Assembly: GCF_000473105.1 (NCBI RefSeq)
Contig: NZ_KI421498.1
Span: 1,984,001 to 2,048,000, forward strand
Length of the DNA: 64,000 nucleotides
Direction: 5' to 3'
From: Phaeobacter inhibens DSM 16374
Lineage (GTDB): Bacteria; Pseudomonadota; Alphaproteobacteria; Rhodobacterales; Rhodobacteraceae
Positions 18,505 through 27,118 of the stretch are shown here, in pieces (the first letter of the stretch is position 1; each line of letters opens with the position of its first letter). The notes beneath the pieces were generated by a model. That model saw only the letters and a program-made list of their open reading frames with translations, searched no databases and was not told where the DNA came from. The translations under genes were made by a program, and so were the position numbers.

Positions 18505-19932
18505 CTATTCCCCCGGTAGGCTGCCCCGACCCTGTCCTGACAGACCTCCGGAAACCTCTTCCGTGGACTCGCTGGCAAGCTCCTGCGGCAGCACCAGGTT
18601 CAGGACAATGGCGATCAGCGCTGCCGGCAGCAGGCCCGAGGTCATCAGGATCCGTAACGTGTCCGGCAGATGCTGCACCGCGCCCGGCTCCAGCTGCAGC
18701 CCAAGCCCGATGGAGAGCGAGATCGCAAAGATCACCATATTGCGGCGGTTCCAGTCCACATCCGACAGCATCGAAATCCCGGCAGCCACAACCATGCCGA
18801 ACATGACAATAACGCCGCCGCCCAGCACCTCAATCGGAATGGTGCGAATGATCGCGCCAACCTTGGGCACCAGCCCGCAGAGGATCAGGAACAGCGCGCC
18901 GATGGTGACCACATGGCGGCTCATGACGCCGGTCATGGCGATCAGACCAACGTTCTGACTGAAGGAGGTATTGGGCAAGCCGCCAAATACACCCGCCACA
19001 GCCGAGCCGAAACCATCAGCATAGGTCGCACCTGCGATCTCACGATCCGTGGCTTCGCGGCCTGCACCCCCGCGAGCAATCCCGCTGACATCGCCGACGG
19101 TTTCCACTGCGGACACCAGCCCCATCAGGCAAAAGCCGACAATCGCGGCAAACGAAAACTCGATCCCGTATTTGAACGGCACAGGCAGCGCAAAGGCGCT
19201 GGCCCGCGACCAACTGTTGCCGATCGCCTCAGCCGTGACCATGCCCATCATCATCGCATAGAGATATCCCACGATCAGCCCCAGCAGCACCGCCGAGATC
19301 GACAGCATCCCGCGGGCAAAGAACTTCAGCCCCAGGGTGACGATGACCACCACCAGCGCCGCTGACCAGTTGAGCAGCGAGCCATATTCGGGTGTGCCAA
19401 TCGCAGGCACCCCGCCGGCCGCGTATTGAATGCCGACCTTGACCAGCGCCAGACCGATCATGGTGACCACCAACCCGGTGACCAACGGTGGCAGGGCAAA
19501 GCGGATGCGCCCGATCACCAGCCCCAATGCGGCATGAAACAACCCGCCGATCAGCACACCGCCGAACAGCGCCGCCAGCGCATCAACGCCCTTGCCCGCG
19601 ACCAGCGGGATCATGATCGGCAAGAAGGCAAAGCTGGTGCCCTGTACAATCGGCAGCGCTGCGCCAACCGGCCCGATGGTCAGCGTCTGCAGCAGCGTTG
19701 CCGCGCCCGCAAACAGCATCGACATCTGGATCAGATAAAGCAACTCGGGAAAATCCGGGGAGTTGGAGCCAAAGCCAAATCCCGCCGCTCCGGCCACGAT
19801 GATAGCAGGGGTGACGTTTGATACGAACATCGCCAGCACGTGCTGGATGCCCAGAGGCACCGCCTTTGCCAGCGGTGGGGTGTAGTTGGGATCGCGCAGC
19901 TGGGCTGGCGTTCCGATTGAGCCGTCGGCCAT
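18505..19932 (-). CDS. NCS2 family purine (xanthine/urate-type) permease
   Basis: A 475-residue polytopic membrane protein with about 12-14 hydrophobic segments. It has the NCS2 signature QNVGLIAMTGVMSR and the upstream QTLTIGPVGAALPIVQGTSFAF block. Family members are proton symporters for xanthine, urate or uracil. The adjacent urate catabolism genes point to a purine. The ATG at 19932 has GAGAGGG upstream. Downstream of allA on the same strand, but a terminator-like hairpin lies between them, so it may have its own promoter. Confidence 0.9.
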   Translation of the reverse strand: MADGSIGTPAQLRDPNYTPPLAKAVPLGIQHVLAMFVSNVTPAIIVAGAAGFGFGSNSPDFPELLYLIQMSMLFAGAATLLQTLTIGPVGAALPIVQGTSFAFLPIMIPLVAGKGVDALAALFGGVLIGGLFHAALGLVIGRIRFALPPLVTGLVVTMIGLALVKVGIQYAAGGVPAIGTPEYGSLLNWSAALVVVIVTLGLKFFARGMLSISAVLLGLIVGYLYAMMMGMVTAEAIGNSWSRASAFALPVPFKYGIEFSFAAIVGFCLMGLVSAVETVGDVSGIARGGAGREATDREIAGATYADGFGSAVAGVFGGLPNTSFSQNVGLIAMTGVMSRHVVTIGALFLILCGLVPKVGAIIRTIPIEVLGGGVIVMFGMVVAAGISMLSDVDWNRRNMVIFAISLSIGLGLQLEPGAVQHLPDTLRILMTSGLLPAALIAIVLNLVLPQELASESTEEVSGGLSGQGRGSLPGE

Positions 19933-20019
19933 GAATCTGTCCCTCTCTGTTGATATGCGGTCTGTTGGTCTTGGTCGGTGTTGTGATGACACTCTCATTT
20001 GGCGGAGTGCCTGTTGCTA

Positions 20020-20056
20020 AAGAAAAAGGCGAAGGCCCGGTGGGGCACTGCGCCTT
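20020..20056 (-). terminator. terminator-like hairpin after allA
   Basis: AAGGCG/CGCCTT arms (20026-20031 and 20051-20056) enclose a further GC-rich stem. On the minus strand they are followed by TTTCTTT. It lies 12 nt after the allA stop. Confidence 0.6.
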
Positions 20057-20067
20057 TGTTTGTGAGG

Positions 20068-20553
20068 TTACGGTCGGATCACCTGATAGGGGGTGTCGAA
20101 CCAGTGCTCTTCCAGATTGGCGCCCTCTCCGATCCGATCCACCACGGCAAACAGGCCCGGCGCCGTCAGGGGCGTCAGCACCCCGTGCCAGGTGCCCCGG
20201 TGGAAGTTGATCGCCTGTCCGGGTTGCGTTTCAAAGGCAAGCGGCTCCCCTGGTGCGCCGCCTGCATCCGGGGCGACGATCACCAGAAATCCAGTCTCGC
20301 TCATCGGGATGAAGGCCTGGCTGCCCTCCGGGTGACGTTCCACCATCGACAGAGGCATCGGCAGCGCCCGCGGTTCGGCGTTGAAGAGGCTAAGCCCCGC
20401 GCGACCGGTGGTGAACGCCAGCTGCGCGCGGTCATGGTACCGCCCACACAATCCCTGATTGATGATCTTGTCCGGTGCCCCGGTGCAGTCGATCAGATCC
20501 CCAAAGGGGGCAAACCCCTCAGCGCTGATGGGCCGGATTTCAACGGTTTTCAT
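20068..20553 (-). CDS. allA: ureidoglycolate lyase AllA
   Basis: A 161-residue cupin-fold enzyme that splits ureidoglycolate to glyoxylate and urea. Family features are the N-terminus EIRPISAEGFAPFGDLID, FNAEPRALP, LSMVERHPEGSQAFIPM and NFHRGTWHGVLTPL. The ATG at 20553 (MKTVEIRP) fits the family. An in-frame ATG at 20595 would add 14 residues next to the upstream stop. Follows the PuuE-UraD gene by 43 nt. Confidence 0.92.
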   Translation of the reverse strand: MKTVEIRPISAEGFAPFGDLIDCTGAPDKIINQGLCGRYHDRAQLAFTTGRAGLSLFNAEPRALPMPLSMVERHPEGSQAFIPMSETGFLVIVAPDAGGAPGEPLAFETQPGQAINFHRGTWHGVLTPLTAPGLFAVVDRIGEGANLEEHWFDTPYQVIRP

Positions 20554-20596
20554 CGCGGGTCCCCGCATATTGGGCACCCCAAGGACGATGGGCAAG

Positions 20597-22012
20597 TCAT
20601 GGCAGCAGATCCTTCAGCCGGAATTCCGCGATCCGCTCCACCTGTCGGCAGGCTTCGGCAAATTCGCGGGTCCGATCATGGCCGATACGCCGCTCAAAGG
20701 CGGCCAAAATCGACGCCTTATCGTGGTCGCGTACTGCAATAATGAAGGGAAAGCCGTGTTTTTCCACATATGCCGTGTTCAGCTGCGTAAACCGTGTGCG
20801 TTCCGCGTCAGTCAGCGCATCCAGTCCGGCCGAGGCCTGCTCATTCGTGCTCTCTGCCGTGAGACGTTTGGCGGCGGCCAGTTTGCCCGCCAGATCAGGG
20901 TGCGCGGTCAGCACACCCAACCGCTCCTCCTCGCTGGCGGAGCGGAACATCCGACACAGCGCATTATGCAGCCCCGCCGCGCGGTCATGGGCCGGTCCCA
21001 GTTCCAGATCATGCGCCCGTTCGGCAATCCAAGGGGAGTGTTCAAAGATCCCGCCATACGCCTCAACAAACCGCGCGCGGCTCATCTGACGGGGCAGCTC
21101 GCGGCGCTGATGCGGATGGGTTTTGGCCCAATGGTCAGCGATATCGATACGGCGCGGACACCACACGCCGTCAAAGCCCTGAATATAATCGATAAACCGC
21201 TTCAACCCGGCCGCTTTGCCCGGGCGCCCGATCAGGCGACAGTGCAGCCCGACCGACATCATCTTTGGCGCGCCCGCTTCGCCCTCGGCGTAGAGCAGGT
21301 CAAAGGCGTCCTTCAGATACTGATAGAACTGTTCGCCAGTGATGTAGCCGGGCGCGGTGGCAAAGCGCATGTCGTTGGCTTCCAGCGTATAGGGAATGAT
21401 CAGCTGATCGCGTTCGCCAACCTCAAGCCAATAGGGCAGATCATCGTCATAGGTGTCCGAGATATAGTCAAAGCCCCCCTCCTCAGCCACCAGACGGACG
21501 GTGTTCTCACTGCAGCGCCCCGTGTACCAGCCGCGCGGGCGCGTGCCGACAACCTCCGTATGCAGGCGGATCGCCTCGGCAATAGCGGCGCGCTCCTCCT
21601 CTTCGGGCATGTCCTTGTGTTCGACCCATTTCAGCCCGTGGGAAGCGATTTCCCAATCGGCGGCCTTCATCGCGGCGACCTGTTCGGGCGACCGCGCCAG
21701 CGCGCTGGCAACGCCGTAGATGGTAAGCGGGATATTGGCGGCGGTGAACATACGGTGCAGCCGCCAAAAGCCGGCCCGCGCGCCATAATCGTAGATCGAC
21801 TCCATGTTCCAGTGTCGTTGTCCCGGCCAGGAAGCTGCGCCTGCGATGTCGGAAAGGAAAGCCTCAGAGCCAGCATCGCCATGCAGGACGTTGTTCTCGC
21901 CGCCCTCTTCATAGTTCAACACGAACTGCACCGCGACCTTCGCCGCGCCCGGCCAGGCTGCATCGGGCGGCGTTGCGCCATATCCGATCATGTTGCGGGG
22001 ATATCTGTTCAT
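20597..22012 (-). CDS. puuE: bifunctional allantoinase PuuE / OHCU decarboxylase UraD
   Basis: A 471-residue fusion. Residues ~1-305 are a metal-independent allantoinase of the polysaccharide-deacetylase fold ([54 protein letters not shown]). Residues ~310-471 are UraD, which decarboxylates OHCU to S-allantoin, with [32 protein letters not shown] and the conserved NEQASAGLD. Having both on one chain couples the last ring-opening steps of urate breakdown. The fusion is known in other proteobacteria. Divergent from uraH. Confidence 0.93.
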   Translation of the reverse strand: MNRYPRNMIGYGATPPDAAWPGAAKVAVQFVLNYEEGGENNVLHGDAGSEAFLSDIAGAASWPGQRHWNMESIYDYGARAGFWRLHRMFTAANIPLTIYGVASALARSPEQVAAMKAADWEIASHGLKWVEHKDMPEEEERAAIAEAIRLHTEVVGTRPRGWYTGRCSENTVRLVAEEGGFDYISDTYDDDLPYWLEVGERDQLIIPYTLEANDMRFATAPGYITGEQFYQYLKDAFDLLYAEGEAGAPKMMSVGLHCRLIGRPGKAAGLKRFIDYIQGFDGVWCPRRIDIADHWAKTHPHQRRELPRQMSRARFVEAYGGIFEHSPWIAERAHDLELGPAHDRAAGLHNALCRMFRSASEEERLGVLTAHPDLAGKLAAAKRLTAESTNEQASAGLDALTDAERTRFTQLNTAYVEKHGFPFIIAVRDHDKASILAAFERRIGHDRTREFAEACRQVERIAEFRLKDLLP

Positions 22013-22034
22013 TGCCGGGGGCCTCTTTGCAAAC

Positions 22035-22045
22035 GACTGTCAGTC
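22035..22045. promoter_or_regulatory. small palindrome between puuE-uraD and uraH
   Basis: GACTG-T-CAGTC, an 11-bp perfect palindrome ~25 nt upstream of the puuE ATG in the divergent promoter region. Possible operator; short enough to be chance. Confidence 0.25.
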
Positions 22046-22166
22046 ATTAATATGGCAGAAGATCATCGCGATTTTTCAAATATTCCCGAATACACTATCT
22101 GATCTCACAGGTTTGCAGCCCCCGGCCCCATCGGGCAGAGGTAGCGCGACAGCAGGAGGATACAGA

Positions 22167-22538
22167 ATGACCACAAGGACTGAACCCGGTTATCTCACCA
22201 CACATGTGCTGGACACCGCACGGGGCTGCCCGGCGGCGGGGCTGCCGATCCGGCTCTATCGGCTGGACGGGCGCGGACGGACGGAGCTGGCCAGCATGCT
22301 GACCAACGCTGACGGGCGCACCGACAGTCCGATCCTGCCAAAGAAGGACTTTGTGACCGGCAATTATGAGTTGGTGTTTGAGGCCGGCGAGTACCTGCGG
22401 GCCAGCGGGCAGGCCTCCGGTGAAGTGCTGTTTCTGGATGACGTTCCCATTCGTTTTGGCATCACCGATGACAGCGCGCATTACCACGTGCCTCTGCTGT
22501 TGTCGCCGTTTGGATATTCCACCTACCGCGGCAGCTGA
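22167..22538 (+). CDS. uraH: 5-hydroxyisourate hydrolase UraH
   Basis: A 123-residue transthyretin-like hydrolase that opens 5-hydroxyisourate to OHCU. The three hallmarks are present: [18 protein letters not shown] at the N-terminus, [19 protein letters not shown] at the end with the invariant C-terminal YRGS, and R/H catalytic residues between. AGGAGGA lies just upstream of the ATG at 22167. It acts between PuuD and UraD. Confidence 0.95.
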   Translation: MTTRTEPGYLTTHVLDTARGCPAAGLPIRLYRLDGRGRTELASMLTNADGRTDSPILPKKDFVTGNYELVFEAGEYLRASGQASGEVLFLDDVPIRFGITDDSAHYHVPLLLSPFGYSTYRGS

Positions 22539-22544
22539 ACGCCG

Positions 22545-22562
22545 CCGCGCCCTGGCGCGGCC
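22545..22562. terminator. GC-rich hairpins between convergent uraH and LysR gene
   Basis: GCCGCGC/GCGCGGC around CCTG, followed ~15 nt later by GCCCTCC/GGAGGGC. Two stable stems in an 84-bp convergent gap without T-runs; possible Rho-type or mutual termination. Confidence 0.35.
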
Positions 22563-22622
22563 ATGCCCAACGGCCTCGGCCCTCCGGCAGGAGGGCTGCG
22601 GCGGGCGGGAGTGGCTGTTGTC

Positions 22623-23597
22623 CTAAACGGTTGGCGTCTTAGTCTGATCAGTCCCGGAACCGTCGTCGATGTTGCGATCCGAGGGGGCCTCATCGGATCG
22701 CAGGGCAGAGACCAACCGGGCGGTCATATACTCCATGAACAGGCGCGTTTTAGGGTCCTGATGGCGGCGATGCGTATAAAGACAGGCCAGTTGCACCGGC
22801 ACCGGCGGTGTCGCCTCCGCAACCGGAACCAATCGCCCGGCGGCCAGATGTTCGGCCACTTCAAACAGGGGTTTCAGCACCACGCCCTCCCCTGCCAGCG
22901 CCCAATCGGTCAGCACATCGCCATCATCGCATTCATAGCGACCGCTCACCGCAAAACGGCGCGGTCCTTCGCTGGTCTGCAGTAGCCACTGAAACTCGCT
23001 CGCGCCCGGATAGCGCAGGTTCAGACAGTCGTGATCCTCCCGCAACAATGCGGCGCCGTCCTCTGGCATCCCCCGTCGGGCCACATAATCGGGTGCTGCA
23101 CACAGCACGCGCTGGCAATCGGCAATTTTGCGGATCCGCAAGTTGCTATCCTCGGGCTGGCCAAGGAAAAACGCCAGATCCAGCCCCTCGCTGGTCAGAT
23201 CCACGGCCCGATCAGACAGGCGCAGGCGCAGGTTGATTTCGGGATATGTCGCCAGAAACTCCGGCGTCTGTGGCGCCAGCAGCCGTCGCCCAAGCCCCAG
23301 AGGCGCCGCCACAAACAGGGTGCCACGTGGCGTATCGGTCAGATGCATCACCTTGGCCTCGGCCACATCGACCGCGTCCAGCACCGCAACAGCCCCGTCA
23401 TAGAAGGCGCGTCCCTGCTCGGTTGCGGTCAGATTGCGGGTGGTGCGCTGAAACAGACGCACGCCGAGGTATTCCTCCAGCTGCGATATCCGCGCTGAGG
23501 TCACAGCAGGCGACACCCGGAGGTCACGGCCAGCCGCCGACATCGACCCCAGTTCATAGACCCGGACAAAGGTGCGGATATTGTCGAGATAAGACAT
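22623..23597 (-). CDS. LysR family transcriptional regulator
   Basis: A 324-residue LysR regulator. The N-terminal helix-turn-helix covers residues ~1-60 (LDNIRTFVRVYELGSMSAAGRDLRVSPAVTSARISQLEE in the usual place). The substrate-binding domain starts near residue 90 (GTLFVAAPLGLGRRLLAP). The first helix is of the CrgA/PecT-like subgroup. It is divergent from puuD, whose promoter region it shares, so control of urate oxidation is likely. Effector unknown. Confidence 0.9.
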   Translation of the reverse strand: MSYLDNIRTFVRVYELGSMSAAGRDLRVSPAVTSARISQLEEYLGVRLFQRTTRNLTATEQGRAFYDGAVAVLDAVDVAEAKVMHLTDTPRGTLFVAAPLGLGRRLLAPQTPEFLATYPEINLRLRLSDRAVDLTSEGLDLAFFLGQPEDSNLRIRKIADCQRVLCAAPDYVARRGMPEDGAALLREDHDCLNLRYPGASEFQWLLQTSEGPRRFAVSGRYECDDGDVLTDWALAGEGVVLKPLFEVAEHLAAGRLVPVAEATPPVPVQLACLYTHRRHQDPKTRLFMEYMTARLVSALRSDEAPSDRNIDDGSGTDQTKTPTV

Positions 23598-23794
23598 GAC
23601 AGAGGCCTGCGATTGTTCCAGAATTTTTGATACAGTTTGGCAGTATATGGGAATACCGAAGAAACCCCGGTTTGCCTAGTGTGGCTGGGCCGCATTGTCC
23701 CTGGTGTCTTTGGCATTCATCCAATCGTCGGCGATGATTTTTACCCTGCCCAGGCTGATATTGGCCATGAGAGGCGACAAAGGACCGGATTTGA

Positions 23795-25027
23795 ATGTTT
23801 GAGCTGTTGATGATGTGGGATTGGCTGGGCTTTGCCATCCGTTGGCTGCATGTGATCACCGCCATCGCCTGGATCGGCTCCTCCTTTTATTTCATCGCGC
23901 TGGATCTGGGGCTGCGCAAGGCACCGGACCTGCCGGTTGGCGCCCATGGCGAGGAATGGCAGGTCCATGGCGGCGGCTTCTATCATATACGCAAGTATCT
24001 GGTGGCCCCGGCCGAGATGCCCGATCACCTGACCTGGTTCAAATGGGAGAGCTATATGACATGGCTCTCGGGGTTTGCCTTGTTGATGGTGGTCTATTGG
24101 GTCGGGGGAGAGCTGTATCTGATTGATCAGTCCAAGGCAGATCTGGCGCTGTGGCAGGGGATCCTGATTTCAGCCGCGACGCTATCAGTTGGCTGGCTGG
24201 TCTATGACCGGCTGTGCAAATCAGGCCTTGCCGAGCGTCCGACCCTGCTGATGGTGCTGTTGTTCGTGATGCTGGTGGCGATGGGCTGGGGTCTCAATCA
24301 GGTGTTTACAGGTCGCGCCATGATGCTGCATCTCGGTGCCTTTACCGCCACGATCATGACAGCCAATGTGTTTTTCATCATCATGCCGAACCAGCGCATC
24401 GTGGTGAAGGATCTGCAGGAAGGCCGCGCGCCTGACGCCAAATATGGCAAGATCGCCAAGCTGCGCTCGACCCATAACAACTATCTGACGCTGCCGGTGG
24501 TGTTTCTGATGCTGTCGAACCACTACCCGCTGGCCTTTGCCAGTGAATACAACTGGCTGATCGCCGCGCTTGTGTTTTTGATGGGGGTCACCATCCGGCA
24601 TTACTTCAACACGCGCCATGCCCGCGCCGGGAATCCCACCTGGACCTGGCTGGCTACGGCGCTGCTGTTTCTGGGTGTGATCATCCTCTCCTCGCTGGGG
24701 CTTGAGCATGAGGGCGGCGATGCGCGGGAAGAAGCGGCGCTGAGCGGTACCGCGCTGGCGATGGCCAACACCGAAGGCTTTGAGCAGGTCCATGAGATCG
24801 TCATGGGGCGGTGCAGCATGTGCCACGCGCGCGAGCCGTTCTGGGATGGCATCCGCACCGCACCCAAGGGTGTGCTGCTGGAAACCGAAGCAGATGTGGC
24901 CCGTCGTGCGGGTGAGATCTACCTGCAGGCCGGTGTGACCCATGCGATGCCACCGGCGAATATCACCTATATGGAACCAGAGGATCGCGCTGCGATCCGG
25001 GCCTGGTTCCGCGCTGCGCAGATGTAA
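23795..25027 (+). CDS. puuD: membrane urate oxidase/hydroxylase PuuD with cytochrome c domain
   Basis: A 410-residue protein. Residues ~1-315 contain about eight membrane spans (WDWLGFAIRWLHVITAIAWIG first), and the core keeps several histidines. A C-terminal cytochrome c domain has heme motif C340-SM-C343-H344 and a late methionine (THAMPP) that can ligate iron. In characterised relatives this membrane protein oxidises urate to 5-hydroxyisourate and passes electrons to the respiratory chain, replacing soluble uricase. AAAGGA lies about 12 nt upstream of the ATG at 23795. It fits the adjacent UraH and PuuE-UraD exactly. Confidence 0.92.
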   Translation: MFELLMMWDWLGFAIRWLHVITAIAWIGSSFYFIALDLGLRKAPDLPVGAHGEEWQVHGGGFYHIRKYLVAPAEMPDHLTWFKWESYMTWLSGFALLMVVYWVGGELYLIDQSKADLALWQGILISAATLSVGWLVYDRLCKSGLAERPTLLMVLLFVMLVAMGWGLNQVFTGRAMMLHLGAFTATIMTANVFFIIMPNQRIVVKDLQEGRAPDAKYGKIAKLRSTHNNYLTLPVVFLMLSNHYPLAFASEYNWLIAALVFLMGVTIRHYFNTRHARAGNPTWTWLATALLFLGVIILSSLGLEHEGGDAREEAALSGTALAMANTEGFEQVHEIVMGRCSMCHAREPFWDGIRTAPKGVLLETEADVARRAGEIYLQAGVTHAMPPANITYMEPEDRAAIRAWFRAAQM

Positions 25028-25148
25028 ACCGCCCCCTGCGACGCCTGACATCCGGGCCATTGGTTCTGCGTCCAGAGCCACAGGCTGGAACGCACGGACT
25101 GCTTTCGGAGAGTTGAACGGAAAATACCCGGGAACTCTTCATGCTCCA

Positions 25149-25179
25149 TTGACGTTACACTTCGGGTTTGCCCTATGCT
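25149..25179 (+). promoter_or_regulatory. putative promoter of tamAB
   Basis: TTGACG (25149-25154) and TATGCT (25174-25179) with a long 19-nt spacer, about 85 nt upstream of the chosen tamA start. Confidence 0.35.
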
Positions 25180-25264
25180 AGGTGTGATCCCGGTCCCCAT
25201 GTTTGCCAGCGGCACCAGATATCCGCCGGAGGCTCAAGGCCGATTTTGTCTGTTCGGAGCCTTT

Positions 25265-27118
25265 ATGTTCTACTGCCGCGCCCTCCTCCGCTCCGTTTTC
25301 GATATGCCCCGCCGCAGCCGTTTGGGCCAATTTGGTCGCTGCATCATTTGTGCTGCGAGCCTGAGCTTCGGCAGCGCTGCGGCGCTGTCGGCGGCAGAAG
25401 CCCGGCTGGTTGCGCCCGGATCGGACGGTGATCTGAGTGACCTGTTGCAGGATGCCTCTGCCACGCTGGCCACCAGTGCCCGGGGGGAGACCGGTGTCCA
25501 GCCCTTGATGGCGGCAGCGTTGTCGGATTACCGGACGCTGGTTCAGGTGCTTTATGATCAGGGGTATTTCTCGCCTGTGGTGCAGATCCGCGTGGATGGG
25601 CGCGAGGCGGCACGGATCCAGCCACTGAATCTGCCGCGCGAGATAAAATCCATTGAGATAACAGTGAAAGCAGGGCAGAAATTTACCTTCGGCACCGCCG
25701 AGATCACCCCCCTGCCGCAGAAACGCACTGTCGATATTCCCGAAGATTTTGCCACCGGGCGCACCGCAACCACCGCGGTGCTACGCGACGCGGCGAATGC
25801 AGGGGTCGAGAACTGGCGCTATGCCGGCCACCCGCAGGCCGAGGTCGGCGGCCAGTCGATCACCGCCAACCACGTTGCCGCACGGCTTGACGCCCGTCTG
25901 CGTCTGGCGCCCGGCCCGCAGCTGCGCTTTGGCCGGTTTCAACTGGCCAACCCCTCCGCCGTGCGGGCCGAGGCGATCCAGCGGATCGCGGGCTTCCCGA
26001 CCGGTGAGGTGTTTCACCCCGATCTACTGTCCAGATCCGCCACCCGGCTGCGCCGCACGGGCGCGTTTTCCGCTGTCACCATTCGGCCCGCCGAACGCGC
26101 CAATCCTGACGGCACCCTGGACTATGTTGCCCGGATCGAAGATCAACCGCCCCGGCGCTTCACCTTCGGGGCTGAGCTGAGTTCCTCCGACGGCCTGGAG
26201 GTGAGCGGCTCCTGGATGCACCGCAACCTCTTTGGCGGGGCGGAGCGGCTCAGGTTTGAGGCCCGGCTTTCGGGAATTGGCAGCGCCAATGACCTCGACG
26301 GGCGTGTCGCTGTGCGTCTGGATCGGCCTGCGGCCTTTGGCCCTGATGACAGCCAGTTCTACCTGCTTGAGGCAGAGAAGCTGGATGAGGAACATTACTC
26401 TGCCACCCGTGGATTGGGTGCCGTGGGTGTCCGGCGGGTCTACTCGGATAGACTCTTCGCCGAGGCCGCCCTGGGGTTCGAAAGCGTCCTGGCTGAAGAT
26501 GTCTTTGGCAAGCGGCGGTTCAAGTATCTGGTCGGGCAGCTGCGGGCGGAATATGACGGGCGCGACAGCAGCCTGAGCGCCACCAGCGGCTATTACCTTG
26601 ATGCCCGCGCTGTCCCTTTCATCGGGATTGACGGCAGCAAGTCCGGGGTGCAGCTGAAATTTGACGGCCGCGCCTACAAAGGTTTTGGCAGTGACGACCG
26701 TATCGTGCTGGCGGGACGGCTGCAGATGGGATCGGTGATCGGCCCGTCGCTGTCCGAAGTATCCCCCACCCTGCTTTTCTACTCCGGTGGTGCGGGCTCT
26801 GTGCGTGGTCACGAGTTCCAGTCACTGGGCGTGCCTGCGGGTGGCGGCACCTCAGGCGGGCGCGGATATCTGGCGCTGTCGGGCGAAGTGCGAGGCCGTA
26901 TCGGTGAAAAGTTCACCCTTGTCGGGTTCTATGACGTCGGACTGGTGGACGCGGATAGTTTTGTCTCCTCGGACTCGGCCCGCCATGCCGGGGCCGGCGT
27001 TGGTCTGCGTTATGACGTGGCCGGAATCGGTGCCATTCGTCTGGACCTTGCCTATCCGGTGGACGGTGGCAGCGACGATGGTTTGCAATTCTATATCGGC
27101 ATAGGACAGGCATTTTGA
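25265..27118 (+). CDS. tamA: TamA, outer-membrane assembly protein (BamA superfamily)
   Basis: About 617 residues. After a signal sequence (ending near SFGSAAALSA) come POTRA-like repeats (~residues 90-290; NLPREIKSIEITV, RTGAFSAVTI). A C-terminal 16-stranded barrel then ends in IGIGQAF, with the terminal aromatic typical of outer-membrane proteins. SVRGHEFQSLG is the VRGY-like loop of the family. TamA partners TamB in moving proteins or lipids to the outer membrane. The ATG at 25265 with GGAG upstream is chosen over a start 30 codons earlier. Its stop overlaps the tamB TTG. Confidence 0.9.
   Translation: MFYCRALLRSVFDMPRRSRLGQFGRCIICAASLSFGSAAALSAAEARLVAPGSDGDLSDLLQDASATLATSARGETGVQPLMAAALSDYRTLVQVLYDQGYFSPVVQIRVDGREAARIQPLNLPREIKSIEITVKAGQKFTFGTAEITPLPQKRTVDIPEDFATGRTATTAVLRDAANAGVENWRYAGHPQAEVGGQSITANHVAARLDARLRLAPGPQLRFGRFQLANPSAVRAEAIQRIAGFPTGEVFHPDLLSRSATRLRRTGAFSAVTIRPAERANPDGTLDYVARIEDQPPRRFTFGAELSSSDGLEVSGSWMHRNLFGGAERLRFEARLSGIGSANDLDGRVAVRLDRPAAFGPDDSQFYLLEAEKLDEEHYSATRGLGAVGVRRVYSDRLFAEAALGFESVLAEDVFGKRRFKYLVGQLRAEYDGRDSSLSATSGYYLDARAVPFIGIDGSKSGVQLKFDGRAYKGFGSDDRIVLAGRLQMGSVIGPSLSEVSPTLLFYSGGAGSVRGHEFQSLGVPAGGGTSGGRGYLALSGEVRGRIGEKFTLVGFYDVGLVDADSFVSSDSARHAGAGVGLRYDVAGIGAIRLDLAYPVDGGSDDGLQFYIGIGQAF

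Noticed and set aside
20459-22102. 547-codon plus-strand frame opposite puuE-uraD and allA
   Set aside because: Antisense of well-supported catabolic genes; Arg/Pro/Gln-rich with no recognisable domain.
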